The position numbers and the translations under genes are program-made. Positions 27,601-35,342 of a stretch of DNA of 64,000 bases are shown piece by piece. Location of the stretch: contig CALSSE010000010.1 of assembly GCA_943788935.1 (NCBI GenBank), positions 124,001 to 188,000 on the forward strand. The letters run 5' to 3'. The number at the start of each line of letters is the position of its first letter. The stretch's first letter is position 1. The stretch is from an uncultured bacterium (GTDB lineage: Bacteria; Myxococcota_A; Bradymonadia; UBA7976; VGTA01). The notes beneath the pieces were generated by a model. That model searched no databases. It was not told the origin of the DNA and worked only from the letters and a program-made list of their open reading frames with translations.

Positions 27601-28398
27601 CGACTTAAAGAGTGGACAGTGAGTGACGCATTTATAGGAGCTATGCAGAAGGGATACGCGTTGACTCTTAGTTGCTCTCGTTGACTTTAGCGGTTGGCAA
27701 TTGATCTCAGGGTAAGAATCATAAGAAGACTGAACGACTGACCACCGCTTCACTAGCGCTAAACTCAGACCTCTTATTGTCAGGTATTGATCGCTACCCT
27801 CGTCTAAAGTAGACAGCAAAGTGAAGGCGTTACCCCATGCAAGGGCGAGAACGAGAGAGGACTTCGCCTCTAAGAGACGCTCAAAGGAGCGAATAAGAGA
27901 AGGGATCTCTTTACTCGTCGCGCTGTTACTCGTCGCGCTGTTACTCGGTCGGTCTTTATCTAGAGCAACCTCTAAGAGTATATCGCTCAGTCCTAAGAGG
28001 CTGAGCTCCTCAGCGAGTCGACTCTTTGTACTTCTCTTTGGAGATACTTTGCTTAGAGAATTAGGGTCTTCACCAAGGGTAGAACGCCATAAGCGAATGG
28101 CTTCTCTTCGCTCGCCGGTCATCGCCAAGAGCCAAGCTAGCTCACTAGTGAGGAGGGCCTGAACATCTGATGACTCTTTGCCACTCTTTATCACTGCCGA
28201 GCGCTCGCTGATCCACTGTTGAGCGCTCAGGGAAGAAGAGAGCTGACAAGCGCTCATAGAGAATGAGAGAACAAGTAAGCAGACACATAAGCGGGTAGTC
28301 TGTCCCCCGACCGAGCGTTTCTTGAGCGGGAATAAAAAGCGAGAGAGTGAGTCTTTAATCAAGCTGGCTGAGAACATCTTTGAGAACCCGATGAGCAA
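24691..28398 (-). CDS. Very large lipoprotein with a transglutaminase-like domain that lacks the catalytic Cys
   Basis: A 1235-residue lipoprotein (signal peptide, lipobox SMSAC). The first half is helical. From about residue 600 the sequence has the layout of a DUF3857/transglutaminase-like protein: strand-rich DUF3857-like part (GVEILGELVLPEAAHLISLY), then a transglutaminase-like core. Where active enzymes have a GDC-type nucleophile motif, this one reads GKGHRGLTLSGLL (about residue 880), with His in place of Cys. The His and Asp strands seem kept (YPHLLLKV and WLDPS, about 914-925). It is therefore probably not an active transglutaminase. I infer a surface or periplasmic binding role. The start may be TTG 28398 or ATG 28377; it overlaps the preceding PBP-like gene by 23-44 bases and is coupled to serA downstream. 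Confidence 0.7.
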   Translation of the reverse strand: MLIGFSKMFSASLIKDSLSRFLFPLKKRSVGGQTTRLCVCLLVLSFSMSACQLSSSLSAQQWISERSAVIKSGKESSDVQALLTSELAWLLAMTGERREAIRLWRSTLGEDPNSLSKVSPKRSTKSRLAEELSLLGLSDILLEVALDKDRPSNSATSNSATSKEIPSLIRSFERLLEAKSSLVLALAWGNAFTLLSTLDEGSDQYLTIRGLSLALVKRWSVVQSSYDSYPEINCQPLKSTRATKSQRVSLLHSSYKCVTHCPLFKSSSHSTKRPKAGDPLLALREPYAFSSFQIGKRVHKRGGSEESSLLNSLPSTGRLALISASNLGCSRNTPTHNTESDLDHPPTRDQLTLYISGEMKPRMMWFPSSPIIPDELIESAPSTLINLWSERLRLILHLNTLRSTLKFQDWIALSGNADAQWEIFKEFWRPSPPNDQESVTPQKTVGTASLLCGSSPYQSHQSDSGNGVYFPPHAHSMIEEVKRTIQACALTHASLPKEWLRLYNQSSAKIQQHKRSAPMNEDPLLDPDTTWRISDRLIALGVPIEKVIPPLIRRFPSSPQALPWMKTYPEWIPGRRPALETVKPQEMIKTFMSEPWIPLLKGNMGQLLDYQSLYYTSNGEGVRWVYEIIRINSRQGVEILGELVLPEAAHLISLYQLKPHSGRRAPMHILKTGGYSFTDLQVGDWLLAEYIEPIKTERRDQSLLTPVMPLQENDRSIWHKVIEIERDTGRLEERVTQDPPAEFVVRAPTADTLRNRFNGTLTHIHKDGESSWGVKLEAHKLPPQTSDPYSLPTMSSSPFLQVGDQYHPKEEWASLHRFINQYLSEEADLCPLLSGFEPNIDTRSLQDLVDYAWWRVQRESDVFDTSPLYRTLITGKGHRGLTLSGLLTTCGHSHEIWLAKPYSLEGDTRLSRLDDYPHLLLKVKGKWLDPSLPSSSIGWVSPYLSRGSALRVWPSLDEEIVSDRFSPHPIDRYASLDLRQRGDRDEVPITYELSGALRVEENMPLGVLNSVAITGQMTHRFYGADGAIFKAKMERAGERELRGWVERQWERWWGGAEVRNLTFEEIDHSLKLSYQVRIWVRDQKDLHLNPQRWGERFASSDRRTAPLVVPPVHQKLSLKIYGLKLSEAHSKLSHLYRFPDRSTQKKAQAETDKSDQSLASLPRGSYQLDIKVHQSNTDSSIISIDADWSLTGGLVMPLYYDAWRVFAKRVDRHEKQRFTTVHLLKKEREIVPEER

Positions 28399-29713
28399 TA
28401 TCTAAGGCTCTCACAAACCATCGTTCATTGTTCACGATCATCACTGCGATCGCCCATTGTGGATCTTGAGCAGGCACATAACCCACAAACCATGTATAAC
28501 GAATAAAACTTGGCTTCCTAAAGGTCCGCACGCTCGCTTGACCGGCGACTTTCATACTTCTAAGTTGACTTGGCCAATCTTGGAATACTTTTCCTACAGG
28601 ACTCTCATGAATGGCATTTTTCATAATACGTCTCAGCCGAGCAGCCGTAGAAGGGCTCATTCCATCAGCCATCGGCGGGAATTCAGGCGCATCGATTTGG
28701 TGACCGCTCTGGTCTTGTATGTGCTCTACTAGTCGAGGAGACTTCAGTTTTCCATCCGTAGCGATCGAGCTCATGAGCATCGCCGCATGCAGGGTGTTCA
28801 TCTTTGAGCCCATAAATCCAACCGCGGTCTTCGCTCTCTCTAGAGGGCGGCTGGGGATATGAGCAACGCTCAACTCATAGGGGAGCCCAAAATAAGAATA
28901 TCTACGATCAAAACCTAAGTTGAGCGCTTGCTTCTTAAGTTTATCTGCAGAGAGGTGATGGTGGCTCACAAATGCGAGATAACTGTTATCAGTCGCCGCT
29001 ACAGCTTCGGTGAGATAATTACAGCTATTAGATTCAACACGCTTTAGGTGCTTTGCTTGAATCCAAGCGCCTTTAAATTTTCTATAGCAATACTTTTGAA
29101 GAGGATTGAGCCCTGACTCAAGCAAAGCGGCAGCGGTGACCAAACGGAAAATACCGCTGCTAGGGGCGATCGACTGAAGAGCGAGGTGAACGTCATCGTT
29201 GAGCTTCATTCTCCGGTTGATAGGGTGTTTTCGGTCAATGTACTCACTCAAACCAATGACTCGGCCTGTTTTAACCTCGACAAGAGCGAGAGCTCCCATC
29301 GCCGATTTACTTTTGGAGAAGTGATACTTACTAGCCGCTTGAACTCTTTTATCTAGGGTCAACTCTGCTAACCATGAGTTTTCTAAACGCCCCCATAGCT
29401 TCTCTTCACGCTCGAAAAATGTCTTATGACTCATGGAGCCAGGACGAGTCTCGGTGAGGAGCATGGATCGGTCAATCGGGACGGGAGAGTTCTCTGGTTG
29501 CCCCCCTTTCTCCTCTGCTTGAGCGCTGGTCTTTAGAGGTCGACTCGGCACCTCGAGAGAGGTCGCCTCTGGAGGTCCAAAGAGCCGAGCATAGATGAGG
29601 AATCCAGCGACGAGGACCAAATGAAAAGTAAGTGTGGATGGGCTCAGGAGCTTGTGTGGAGTCATATTCTCTACTCTGATCATGACATCATAGCGACTCG
29701 ATATCATGAACAC
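28355..29713 (-). CDS. Penicillin-binding-protein-like transpeptidase domain, catalytic motifs lost
   Basis: A 452-residue protein with an N-terminal membrane anchor (about residues 25-45) and a periplasmic transpeptidase fold. The fold is clear: LTLDKRVQAASKY, then MGALALVEVKTGRVIGLSE, LVTAAALLESGLNPL and YTWFVGYVPAQDP all match PBP landmarks. The three catalytic motifs are altered: the SxxK region reads GIFR (187-190), the SxN position reads TDN (241-243), and the KTG position reads QAS (392-394). It should therefore be unable to acylate with peptidoglycan or beta-lactam and is best seen as a pseudo-PBP. The start is uncertain (GTG 29713, or ATG 29665 preceded by GAGTAGAG). It lies in a minus-strand operon after gmk and a small lipoprotein and overlaps the transglutaminase-like gene. 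Confidence 0.8.
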   Translation of the reverse strand: MFMISSRYDVMIRVENMTPHKLLSPSTLTFHLVLVAGFLIYARLFGPPEATSLEVPSRPLKTSAQAEEKGGQPENSPVPIDRSMLLTETRPGSMSHKTFFEREEKLWGRLENSWLAELTLDKRVQAASKYHFSKSKSAMGALALVEVKTGRVIGLSEYIDRKHPINRRMKLNDDVHLALQSIAPSSGIFRLVTAAALLESGLNPLQKYCYRKFKGAWIQAKHLKRVESNSCNYLTEAVAATDNSYLAFVSHHHLSADKLKKQALNLGFDRRYSYFGLPYELSVAHIPSRPLERAKTAVGFMGSKMNTLHAAMLMSSIATDGKLKSPRLVEHIQDQSGHQIDAPEFPPMADGMSPSTAARLRRIMKNAIHESPVGKVFQDWPSQLRSMKVAGQASVRTFRKPSFIRYTWFVGYVPAQDPQWAIAVMIVNNERWFVRALDIAHRVLKDVLSQLD

Positions 29714-29826
29714 TCTAGAACGATGAGGGGTGATGGATTCTTCTCTCTATGCGGCAACATAGAGCTGTAACATAGATAAGTTAATTTACCATGCCTGTTT
29801 CGCTCGTCATAATAAAGTCAGATTCT

Positions 29827-30384
29827 TTAAAATAATCTTCTAAATTCATCAAATAGTGCCCCTGAGAGGTAGAGATGTGGAGGCGAATCCGTCTCTTTGA
29901 TCGGCCGAATGATGGTGTTTATGACTTGATCGCCGACCCGTCTGGTTTGAGGAGAAGAGAGATCAAGCTCGATGCGTCTGACTTCACCTAGCAGTAAACC
30001 AATCGCTCGATACCGAGTCTTACTGATCACCTCATACACAATCGCATAATCGAGCGTTCGAGAGAGCTCCCGAAAATAGACGAGGTCTCCAACCTCTCCT
30101 TTGCCAGGACGTCGGATACTCATCGCTCTGAGCTCCCCCGGCGTGAGAGGAGAAGGGAGACGGTTCTTCAATAGAGAGTGCTCACGAAACATCGCTCTTA
30201 CAAGCTCTAAACTCGTCATCGGAGCCCTATCCGGCAGATGTTTAGCCGCAATCAACTCCTGAGCTCGTCGGGGGAGATACTCCTCCGTACTCAACCTCTC
30301 TTTAAGGGTTAAGGGGCGAGGTCCACAACTGCTACAGAAGAAGACTGAGAGTAAGGCCGATATCAACAGGCAATGTACATTCAT
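29827..30384 (-). CDS. Small lipoprotein, possibly a degenerate NlpC/P60 fold
   Basis: A 185-residue lipoprotein (Cys20 in SSCGPR) starting 18 bases after gmk, with GAGGT before the ATG. The spacing of TSLELVRAMF (57-66), GKGEVGDLVYFRE (95-107) and DYAIVYEV (112-119) follows the NlpC/P60 pattern DCSGLV..., pGDLvfF, HvgIY. The nucleophile Cys and the His would be replaced by Ser and Asp. This likeness is faint and needs a profile search; if right, it is a third enzyme-like fold without catalytic residues in a row. Otherwise it is an unrecognised lipoprotein. Confidence 0.7.
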   Translation of the reverse strand: MNVHCLLISALLSVFFCSSCGPRPLTLKERLSTEEYLPRRAQELIAAKHLPDRAPMTSLELVRAMFREHSLLKNRLPSPLTPGELRAMSIRRPGKGEVGDLVYFRELSRTLDYAIVYEVISKTRYRAIGLLLGEVRRIELDLSSPQTRRVGDQVINTIIRPIKETDSPPHLYLSGALFDEFRRLF

Positions 30385-30402
30385 CGATCATGACCTCGCG
30401 GA

Positions 30403-30999
30403 TTATGGAGATAAGAGCGTCTCTAAAGCCGCCTGTCGCTCTCTCGTCCTTAGCAATAGCCCTCGATAGAGCAGGCTCACCTCCTCGATCGCTTTCTCTA
30501 AGTGGTCGTTGGTGACTAAATAATCAAATTTATGGGCCGACTCTAACTCTCTCTGTCCGACATTAAGACGCTTTTGAATAACCTCTTCACTCTCGGTTTG
30601 ACGGTCTCGTAAACGTCTCTCTAGCTCCTCCCAAGAAGGCGGTAAGACAAAGCAGCTCAAAGCTTCAGGATAAGCTTCTTTAAGGGCAGCTGCTCCTACA
30701 GTATCGACCTCAAAGAGCAAATCGATCTCCTCTTCTTTCGCCTGCTCAATCATCTCATGGGAAGTCCCATAATAATGGCCTGCATACTCAGCCCACTCTA
30801 CAAAGTCATCGCTAGAGATCATCCGTAAGAATTGTGCCTGATTCACGAAGTGGTAAGCGACTCCATCGACTTCACCCGGGCGAGGTGCTCTCGTGGTATG
30901 GCTCACCGACAGTTTAAGCTGGGGATGAATGTTCATTAATTCGCGAACGATTGTCGACTTCCCTGTTCCGCTACAGGCAGCGAGGATCATCAGAGCCAT
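30403..30999 (-). CDS. gmk: Guanylate kinase
   Basis: A 198-residue guanylate kinase, which phosphorylates GMP to GDP. The P-loop region reads LAACSGTGKST; the first glycine of the usual GPSGAGKST is replaced by Ala but the GxGKST core is kept. GMP-binding blocks follow: SVSHTTRAPRPGEVDG.YHF and WAEYAGHYYGTS, and the lid/Arg region RLRDRQTES. I chose the ATG at 30999 because the protein then starts directly at the first strand (MALMILAAC) and AGAGAGG lies upstream; a longer frame to 31044 is possible. It heads the minus-strand operon with the three envelope proteins and serA. Guanylate kinase next to envelope genes is probably operon history rather than a shared process. Confidence 0.95.
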   Translation of the reverse strand: MALMILAACSGTGKSTIVRELMNIHPQLKLSVSHTTRAPRPGEVDGVAYHFVNQAQFLRMISSDDFVEWAEYAGHYYGTSHEMIEQAKEEEIDLLFEVDTVGAAALKEAYPEALSCFVLPPSWEELERRLRDRQTESEEVIQKRLNVGQRELESAHKFDYLVTNDHLEKAIEEVSLLYRGLLLRTRERQAALETLLSP

Positions 31000-31125
31000 A
31001 TACCTAACCTCTCTTACTAGTATGAATAGCAGAATATCTAACATATAATCTACACACGAAAAACTGAATCAGAGATCAATCCTCTCGATCCCCCCGCTCG
31101 ACATGAAAGAGAGCAGCTCGCCACT

Positions 31126-31902
31126 ATGATCCTACCTAACCGTGAACAACAAGGCTCTTTCAGGAGAGAAGATCTTATGGTCATCCCCTGTAGAAAACCA
31201 AACTGTGAGGTCATGGTGAGGGCCGATCAGCTCTGTCGAACCTATGGTCTACGACTCGGCTCAAGAGATGAGGATTACCAGGCGATCGTGGTGACCAAGG
31301 GCGGGTTAGCTTTAAGACAAAAAAGAGGGCAATTGATTCGCTGGCACTCTGGTCTATTACATACTCTAAGGGAGTCAGGGACTCGACACCCATGGTCTAA
31401 ACTTGGTGAGCTCTCATCAGGAGATCAAGTCTTAGATTGTACTCTCGGTTTAGGGACAGATGCGCGATTTATCTCAGAACTAACCCATGAGTTAGTGGTC
31501 GGCTTAGAGAGCAGTTTACCGATCTATTTATTAAGCGCTGAGGGCCTAGCCACGGTTGAAGCTCGTGTAAGAGTCATTCATCAAGAGAGCTTAAGTTATT
31601 TGATTGATTCTCCCAGCGGGAGCTTTGATGTCGTGATCGCTGATCCTATGTTCCCTCCCACCTTAACCAATCCCCAACACGGTTTAGATATGGTCAGAGG
31701 ATTTGGAGATTATACTACTCTCTCAAGCTCATGGCTCAGAGAGGCCCAGCGCGTCGCTCGACGCTGGGTCATCATTAAAGATCACCGCCGACATCATCTC
31801 CTTGAGCGTCTCTCTGAGAACGTTGAGTCAGTAGATCTGATATGGTGCAAGGGAAAGCGATCGAGCCGATATGGCCGATGGAGAGCTACCTACACTGAGT
31901 AG
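31126..31902 (+). CDS. RsmJ-like SAM-dependent methyltransferase
   Basis: A 258-residue class I methyltransferase. The SAM-binding motif I is VLDCTLGLGTDARFI and motif IV is VVIADPMFPP, which resembles the DPMFP motif of RsmJ (16S rRNA m2G1516). An N-terminal region of about 85 residues (KPNCEVMVRADQLCRTYGLRL and GGLALRQ) also resembles RsmJ. RsmJ in E. coli acts on 16S rRNA, but the substrate of distant members is not proven, so I leave the symbol empty. It is divergent from gmk with 126 bases between the starts and convergent with the pseudokinase gene. Confidence 0.75.
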   Translation: MILPNREQQGSFRREDLMVIPCRKPNCEVMVRADQLCRTYGLRLGSRDEDYQAIVVTKGGLALRQKRGQLIRWHSGLLHTLRESGTRHPWSKLGELSSGDQVLDCTLGLGTDARFISELTHELVVGLESSLPIYLLSAEGLATVEARVRVIHQESLSYLIDSPSGSFDVVIADPMFPPTLTNPQHGLDMVRGFGDYTTLSSSWLREAQRVARRWVIIKDHRRHHLLERLSENVESVDLIWCKGKRSSRYGRWRATYTE

Positions 31903-31922
31903 CTATAGAATGATCGGTCTCT

Positions 31923-31960
31923 AGTTTCTGACGACTCTTAAGAATGACAGCTAAGAAACT
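31923..31960. terminator. Possible hairpin between convergent genes
   Basis: AGTTTCT (31923-31929) can pair with AGAAACT (31954-31960), followed by ATTTAG. It lies between the ends of the methyltransferase and the pseudokinase gene. The long loop makes it a weak candidate. Confidence 0.3.
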
Positions 31961-31962
31961 AT

Positions 31963-34900
31963 TTAGATCAGAGGTAAGCAGAGCCTCAGTCCTACACCAT
32001 AACTCTGGTCGACAGATTGACCAGGACGAGCGGAGAGTCGACAGCTATCGGAGAGTTCATAGAAGGCGCCACCTCTGATCACCTTAGGGGTGAGCTGTTC
32101 ACTATAGTTGACGGGATCTATAACCGCCCGTTCTCCCCCTTTGACTCGGGCGCGATAAGCGTCTTTACGCCACTCATCATGACACCACTCCCATACGCTC
32201 CCGCAGAAGTCGTAAAGAGACCATCCATTGGCTTGATGACTCTTAAGATCTCGAGGAGCACCATCGGTATTTTTAATATACCAACCTAATTGATCAAGTG
32301 GAACCTCTCCGGCAAAATCCCCCTTATGTTTACCACCCGCTCGAGCGGCATGCTCCCACTCTGCTTCGGTTGGCATGCGGTACCCTGTCGCTGTGTTCTT
32401 ATAGGTGACACTTGATCGACTATCACTCACTATTTTATAAGCGGGAGAGAGTCCAAAAGCTCTGCTCAACCGATTACAAAACCGAACTGCCTCTAACCAG
32501 GAAATTTGATCCGCAGGCAGGAGATCTCCCTCCACCGCCCACTCTTTAGGACCCATCACTGTGCTCCATAACACTTGGTTTACGGGAGTTTCAGATAGCC
32601 AATAGCCCGTTGATAGCTCTACGAGATGCTTTGGGCTTTCCCCTGCCCTTCCTTCCTTGTCGCTCGCCCCATGGAGCGCTCTTCCGGGCGTGCAGTACCG
32701 TAGGTTGAGCTCTATTCCTTCAACATTAACCGTATTTAAGTGGCCCGCAGGGATCGGCTCCCCATCTTCTCCTCGTTCTGCTCTCCCCTTAGTCACCGCC
32801 AGATGTGTCCCTGATTGACTTGAACGCTGACGCTCAAGTTGCTTTCTGAGCTCTTCAAGTTCGCGTCGCTCTTCTAACAAGGCCTGTTTACCTCGCGTAA
32901 TAAACGCTTCTTTATCTTCGATGTAGCCTTTCTTTCTCTCTGCTTCTTCGGAGAGTTCAGCCACGCGCGCTTCTTCAGCCTTTAGTGTTGCTTCCCCGTC
33001 TTTAATAGCGCTCTCTCTGAAGCCGAGTCTACGGGTCTGGTCAATCAATGAGCGCTGGTCGCTAAGGAGCTTAGACTGATCGCGGTCTATTTTCACGCGC
33101 TCTCTCTTGACCTTCTCTAGATCTTCATCAACAGCGGCTCTATCCTCGCTAAGTTTCACCTGAACCGCCTCTGCCTCGGTGAGTATTCGTCTAGACTGGC
33201 CTCTCTCTACTTCGGCGCGCTCTCTCTCTGTGGCTGCGATTTTCGCGTCTCGTTCAGCATGCTCAACAGAGCGCTTTAAAGCCACTTGTTGCTCAGTCAA
33301 CTCCTTCCGTCTTTGATCCCGCTCCGCGCTCCACTCTTCACGCTCTACATGTAACCTCTCTTTGGTCGCTTCAGCCGCTAACTCGCTCTGCTCGGCTCTT
33401 GATCTAGACTCGGCAGCTGCCGTCCGCTCCACCTTCGCCTCTGCTGACACCTGTTGAGCTTCGTTGATCGCTTGAGTGAGCTCAGAGGTTTTACGCTCTA
33501 ACTCTAAGCCTATCTCTTGTTGTTCATCGGCTTGGCGGTTTAGCTTAGCCTCTCGTTCATGAAGAGACTTCTCTTTTGTTTGTAGAGTTTCTTCCAAGTC
33601 TTTAATCTGTTGAATACGCGATCGGAGCTTTTCATAACCAGCGCGAAGCTCAGCTCTAGAGCTCTCTCTAGCCGCGTCTTGGTCAGCGAGTTGACTACCG
33701 GCGAGCTCTCTTGCCTCTCTTGCCGCTTGATATTCTCCTTGAGCTTCCATTTTAAGTCTCTCAGCGATAGCGGTCGCCTCGGCGACCCGAGCTCTCTCCC
33801 GCTCTAGCTCTGCTTTGAGGCGCTCCTCACGCTCAGCAGACTCCTCCTTCGCTCTCTTCAGTTCTATTGATTGTTGCCGAAGGGTGGCGCTGCGTTCTTC
33901 GAGCAATGTCTTCAGAGATTCTTCTCTTTTAAGTAGAGCCGCTTCTCGATCAAGGAGCTCAATCGCTTTTTGAGTACTCCTATTGGCGTCACGAGAAGGT
34001 TGAGCACGCTTCGCTCTCTCAATTGATTCAACGACCTCTGCGAAGGTCCCCCAAGGTAAGAGTTCAGCCGCGGCATCCTCCTCATCAGAGGTCTGTTCAT
34101 CTGTCATCAACTCGCCGTTGAGCTGATGAACCATTTGGGGTTGACCGAGCATATGCCAAGCGACCTCGTCAGTTCTGATGAGCTTAACGATTTCATGGAT
34201 CATCTTCCGCTGTGGGATCTCGTCCTCGGTTCCCCGATAAAGGTAAGACATGCCCGCTTGATTGAGTAGCTTGGCCATCTCTGCTAGATCGCCTCGATAT
34301 TGTGGCTCTAGGCTCATCGATTGGGCGATTACCGCCTGCAGAGCCTCTGGTGCATCTCTCCAAGTCTGCGCTTGCGGATCTATCGCTCTCAATAGACATC
34401 CACCCAAAGAGTAGATATCCGATGATTCATTCGCTTCAGCCCCATCTAACCATTCTGGAGGTAATAGGTCATATTGTGGGCCTCTCAGACGCTTGGTCGC
34501 ATCATCAGCTCTCAGTAAGGCTGTCGCTGCAGCGAGCTCACCTGCTCTCACCTCTTCAGGCCATTGGAAGCGGATCAATTTAGCCCCCACTTCGGTGAGG
34601 ATAATATGGGCAGGGTCAATATGCCGATGAACCAACCCCTGTTGATGGCAACTGTTCAGACCCTTCATGAGAGAGAGAAACAGAGTCCTCGCCTCAGAAG
34701 CGACCAATGGTCGAGACTCAGTCATACGGCGTAAGCTGAGTCCTTTGACCTCTTCTAAGGCCGCCCACCAACACTGCTGATCTTCATCAAAACCCCACTC
34801 TAAAACCGCTTGAACGCTCGGGTGATTAATTTGTGATAACTTCTCGATTTCCAAGTCTGCTTGAAAACGCCACATCACTGGATCATCACTATAAGCGCTG

Positions 34901-35112
34901 GGCCAGACAACCTTAAGCTCAGCGAGCTCTTCTCCGCGGGAGGCGCTCCAATATTGAGTCCCTCTCACCTCAGACCTCTGCGTCTCAAGCGTCCACCCTT
35001 GGTCAGTATCAACGAGGTGATCTCCTGAACTTTTCGCTGAAGATCCGGTGAGTGTCTCTCCTGATTTTAGAGAGGCCGTAAAGGGGATTTGAGTATTTTG
35101 TGACTCAATCAT
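31963..35112 (-). CDS. Pseudokinase, long coiled coil and formylglycine-enzyme-like domain
   Basis: A 1049-residue protein in three parts. Residues about 40-290 have the bacterial Ser/Thr kinase fold: the ATP-anchoring Lys remains (LAELKVVW), but the catalytic loop is HRHIDPAHIIL instead of HRDxKPxNI and the DFG position is RFQ, so phosphotransfer is unlikely. Residues about 375-790 are an unbroken coiled coil rich in Glu, Arg and Ala. Residues about 820-1049 are an FGE-sulfatase (SUMF1-like) domain, with GYRMPTEAEWEHAARAGG, YDFCGSVWEWCHDEW and VIRGGAFYE; it carries only one Cys where active FGE has a Cys pair (SDSCRLSAR). There is no membrane segment. It is the last gene after the GTPase gene, 230 bases apart. 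Confidence 0.85.
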   Translation of the reverse strand: MIESQNTQIPFTASLKSGETLTGSSAKSSGDHLVDTDQGWTLETQRSEVRGTQYWSASRGEELAELKVVWPSAYSDDPVMWRFQADLEIEKLSQINHPSVQAVLEWGFDEDQQCWWAALEEVKGLSLRRMTESRPLVASEARTLFLSLMKGLNSCHQQGLVHRHIDPAHIILTEVGAKLIRFQWPEEVRAGELAAATALLRADDATKRLRGPQYDLLPPEWLDGAEANESSDIYSLGGCLLRAIDPQAQTWRDAPEALQAVIAQSMSLEPQYRGDLAEMAKLLNQAGMSYLYRGTEDEIPQRKMIHEIVKLIRTDEVAWHMLGQPQMVHQLNGELMTDEQTSDEEDAAAELLPWGTFAEVVESIERAKRAQPSRDANRSTQKAIELLDREAALLKREESLKTLLEERSATLRQQSIELKRAKEESAEREERLKAELERERARVAEATAIAERLKMEAQGEYQAAREARELAGSQLADQDAARESSRAELRAGYEKLRSRIQQIKDLEETLQTKEKSLHEREAKLNRQADEQQEIGLELERKTSELTQAINEAQQVSAEAKVERTAAAESRSRAEQSELAAEATKERLHVEREEWSAERDQRRKELTEQQVALKRSVEHAERDAKIAATERERAEVERGQSRRILTEAEAVQVKLSEDRAAVDEDLEKVKRERVKIDRDQSKLLSDQRSLIDQTRRLGFRESAIKDGEATLKAEEARVAELSEEAERKKGYIEDKEAFITRGKQALLEERRELEELRKQLERQRSSQSGTHLAVTKGRAERGEDGEPIPAGHLNTVNVEGIELNLRYCTPGRALHGASDKEGRAGESPKHLVELSTGYWLSETPVNQVLWSTVMGPKEWAVEGDLLPADQISWLEAVRFCNRLSRAFGLSPAYKIVSDSRSSVTYKNTATGYRMPTEAEWEHAARAGGKHKGDFAGEVPLDQLGWYIKNTDGAPRDLKSHQANGWSLYDFCGSVWEWCHDEWRKDAYRARVKGGERAVIDPVNYSEQLTPKVIRGGAFYELSDSCRLSARPGQSVDQSYGVGLRLCLPLI

Positions 35113-35342
35113 TAATCGAAAAGCTCCAAGGGCGCAATGATCTCTAGGAGTGGAAGTAACAAAGCGGAGCGAGGTTAGTCATCCAAGATGTGATGAACTC
35201 ATCGAGTATTGATTTAGCGAGAGTCGCTCTTTTACACAAGTGTAAAGTGACTACAGTCTTAATATTTGTAGGTACTTAACCATTACTGGAGCGAGTCTAG
35301 TCTATTCATGATTTGACCGTGATTACCACCGGTTAGTTATCA

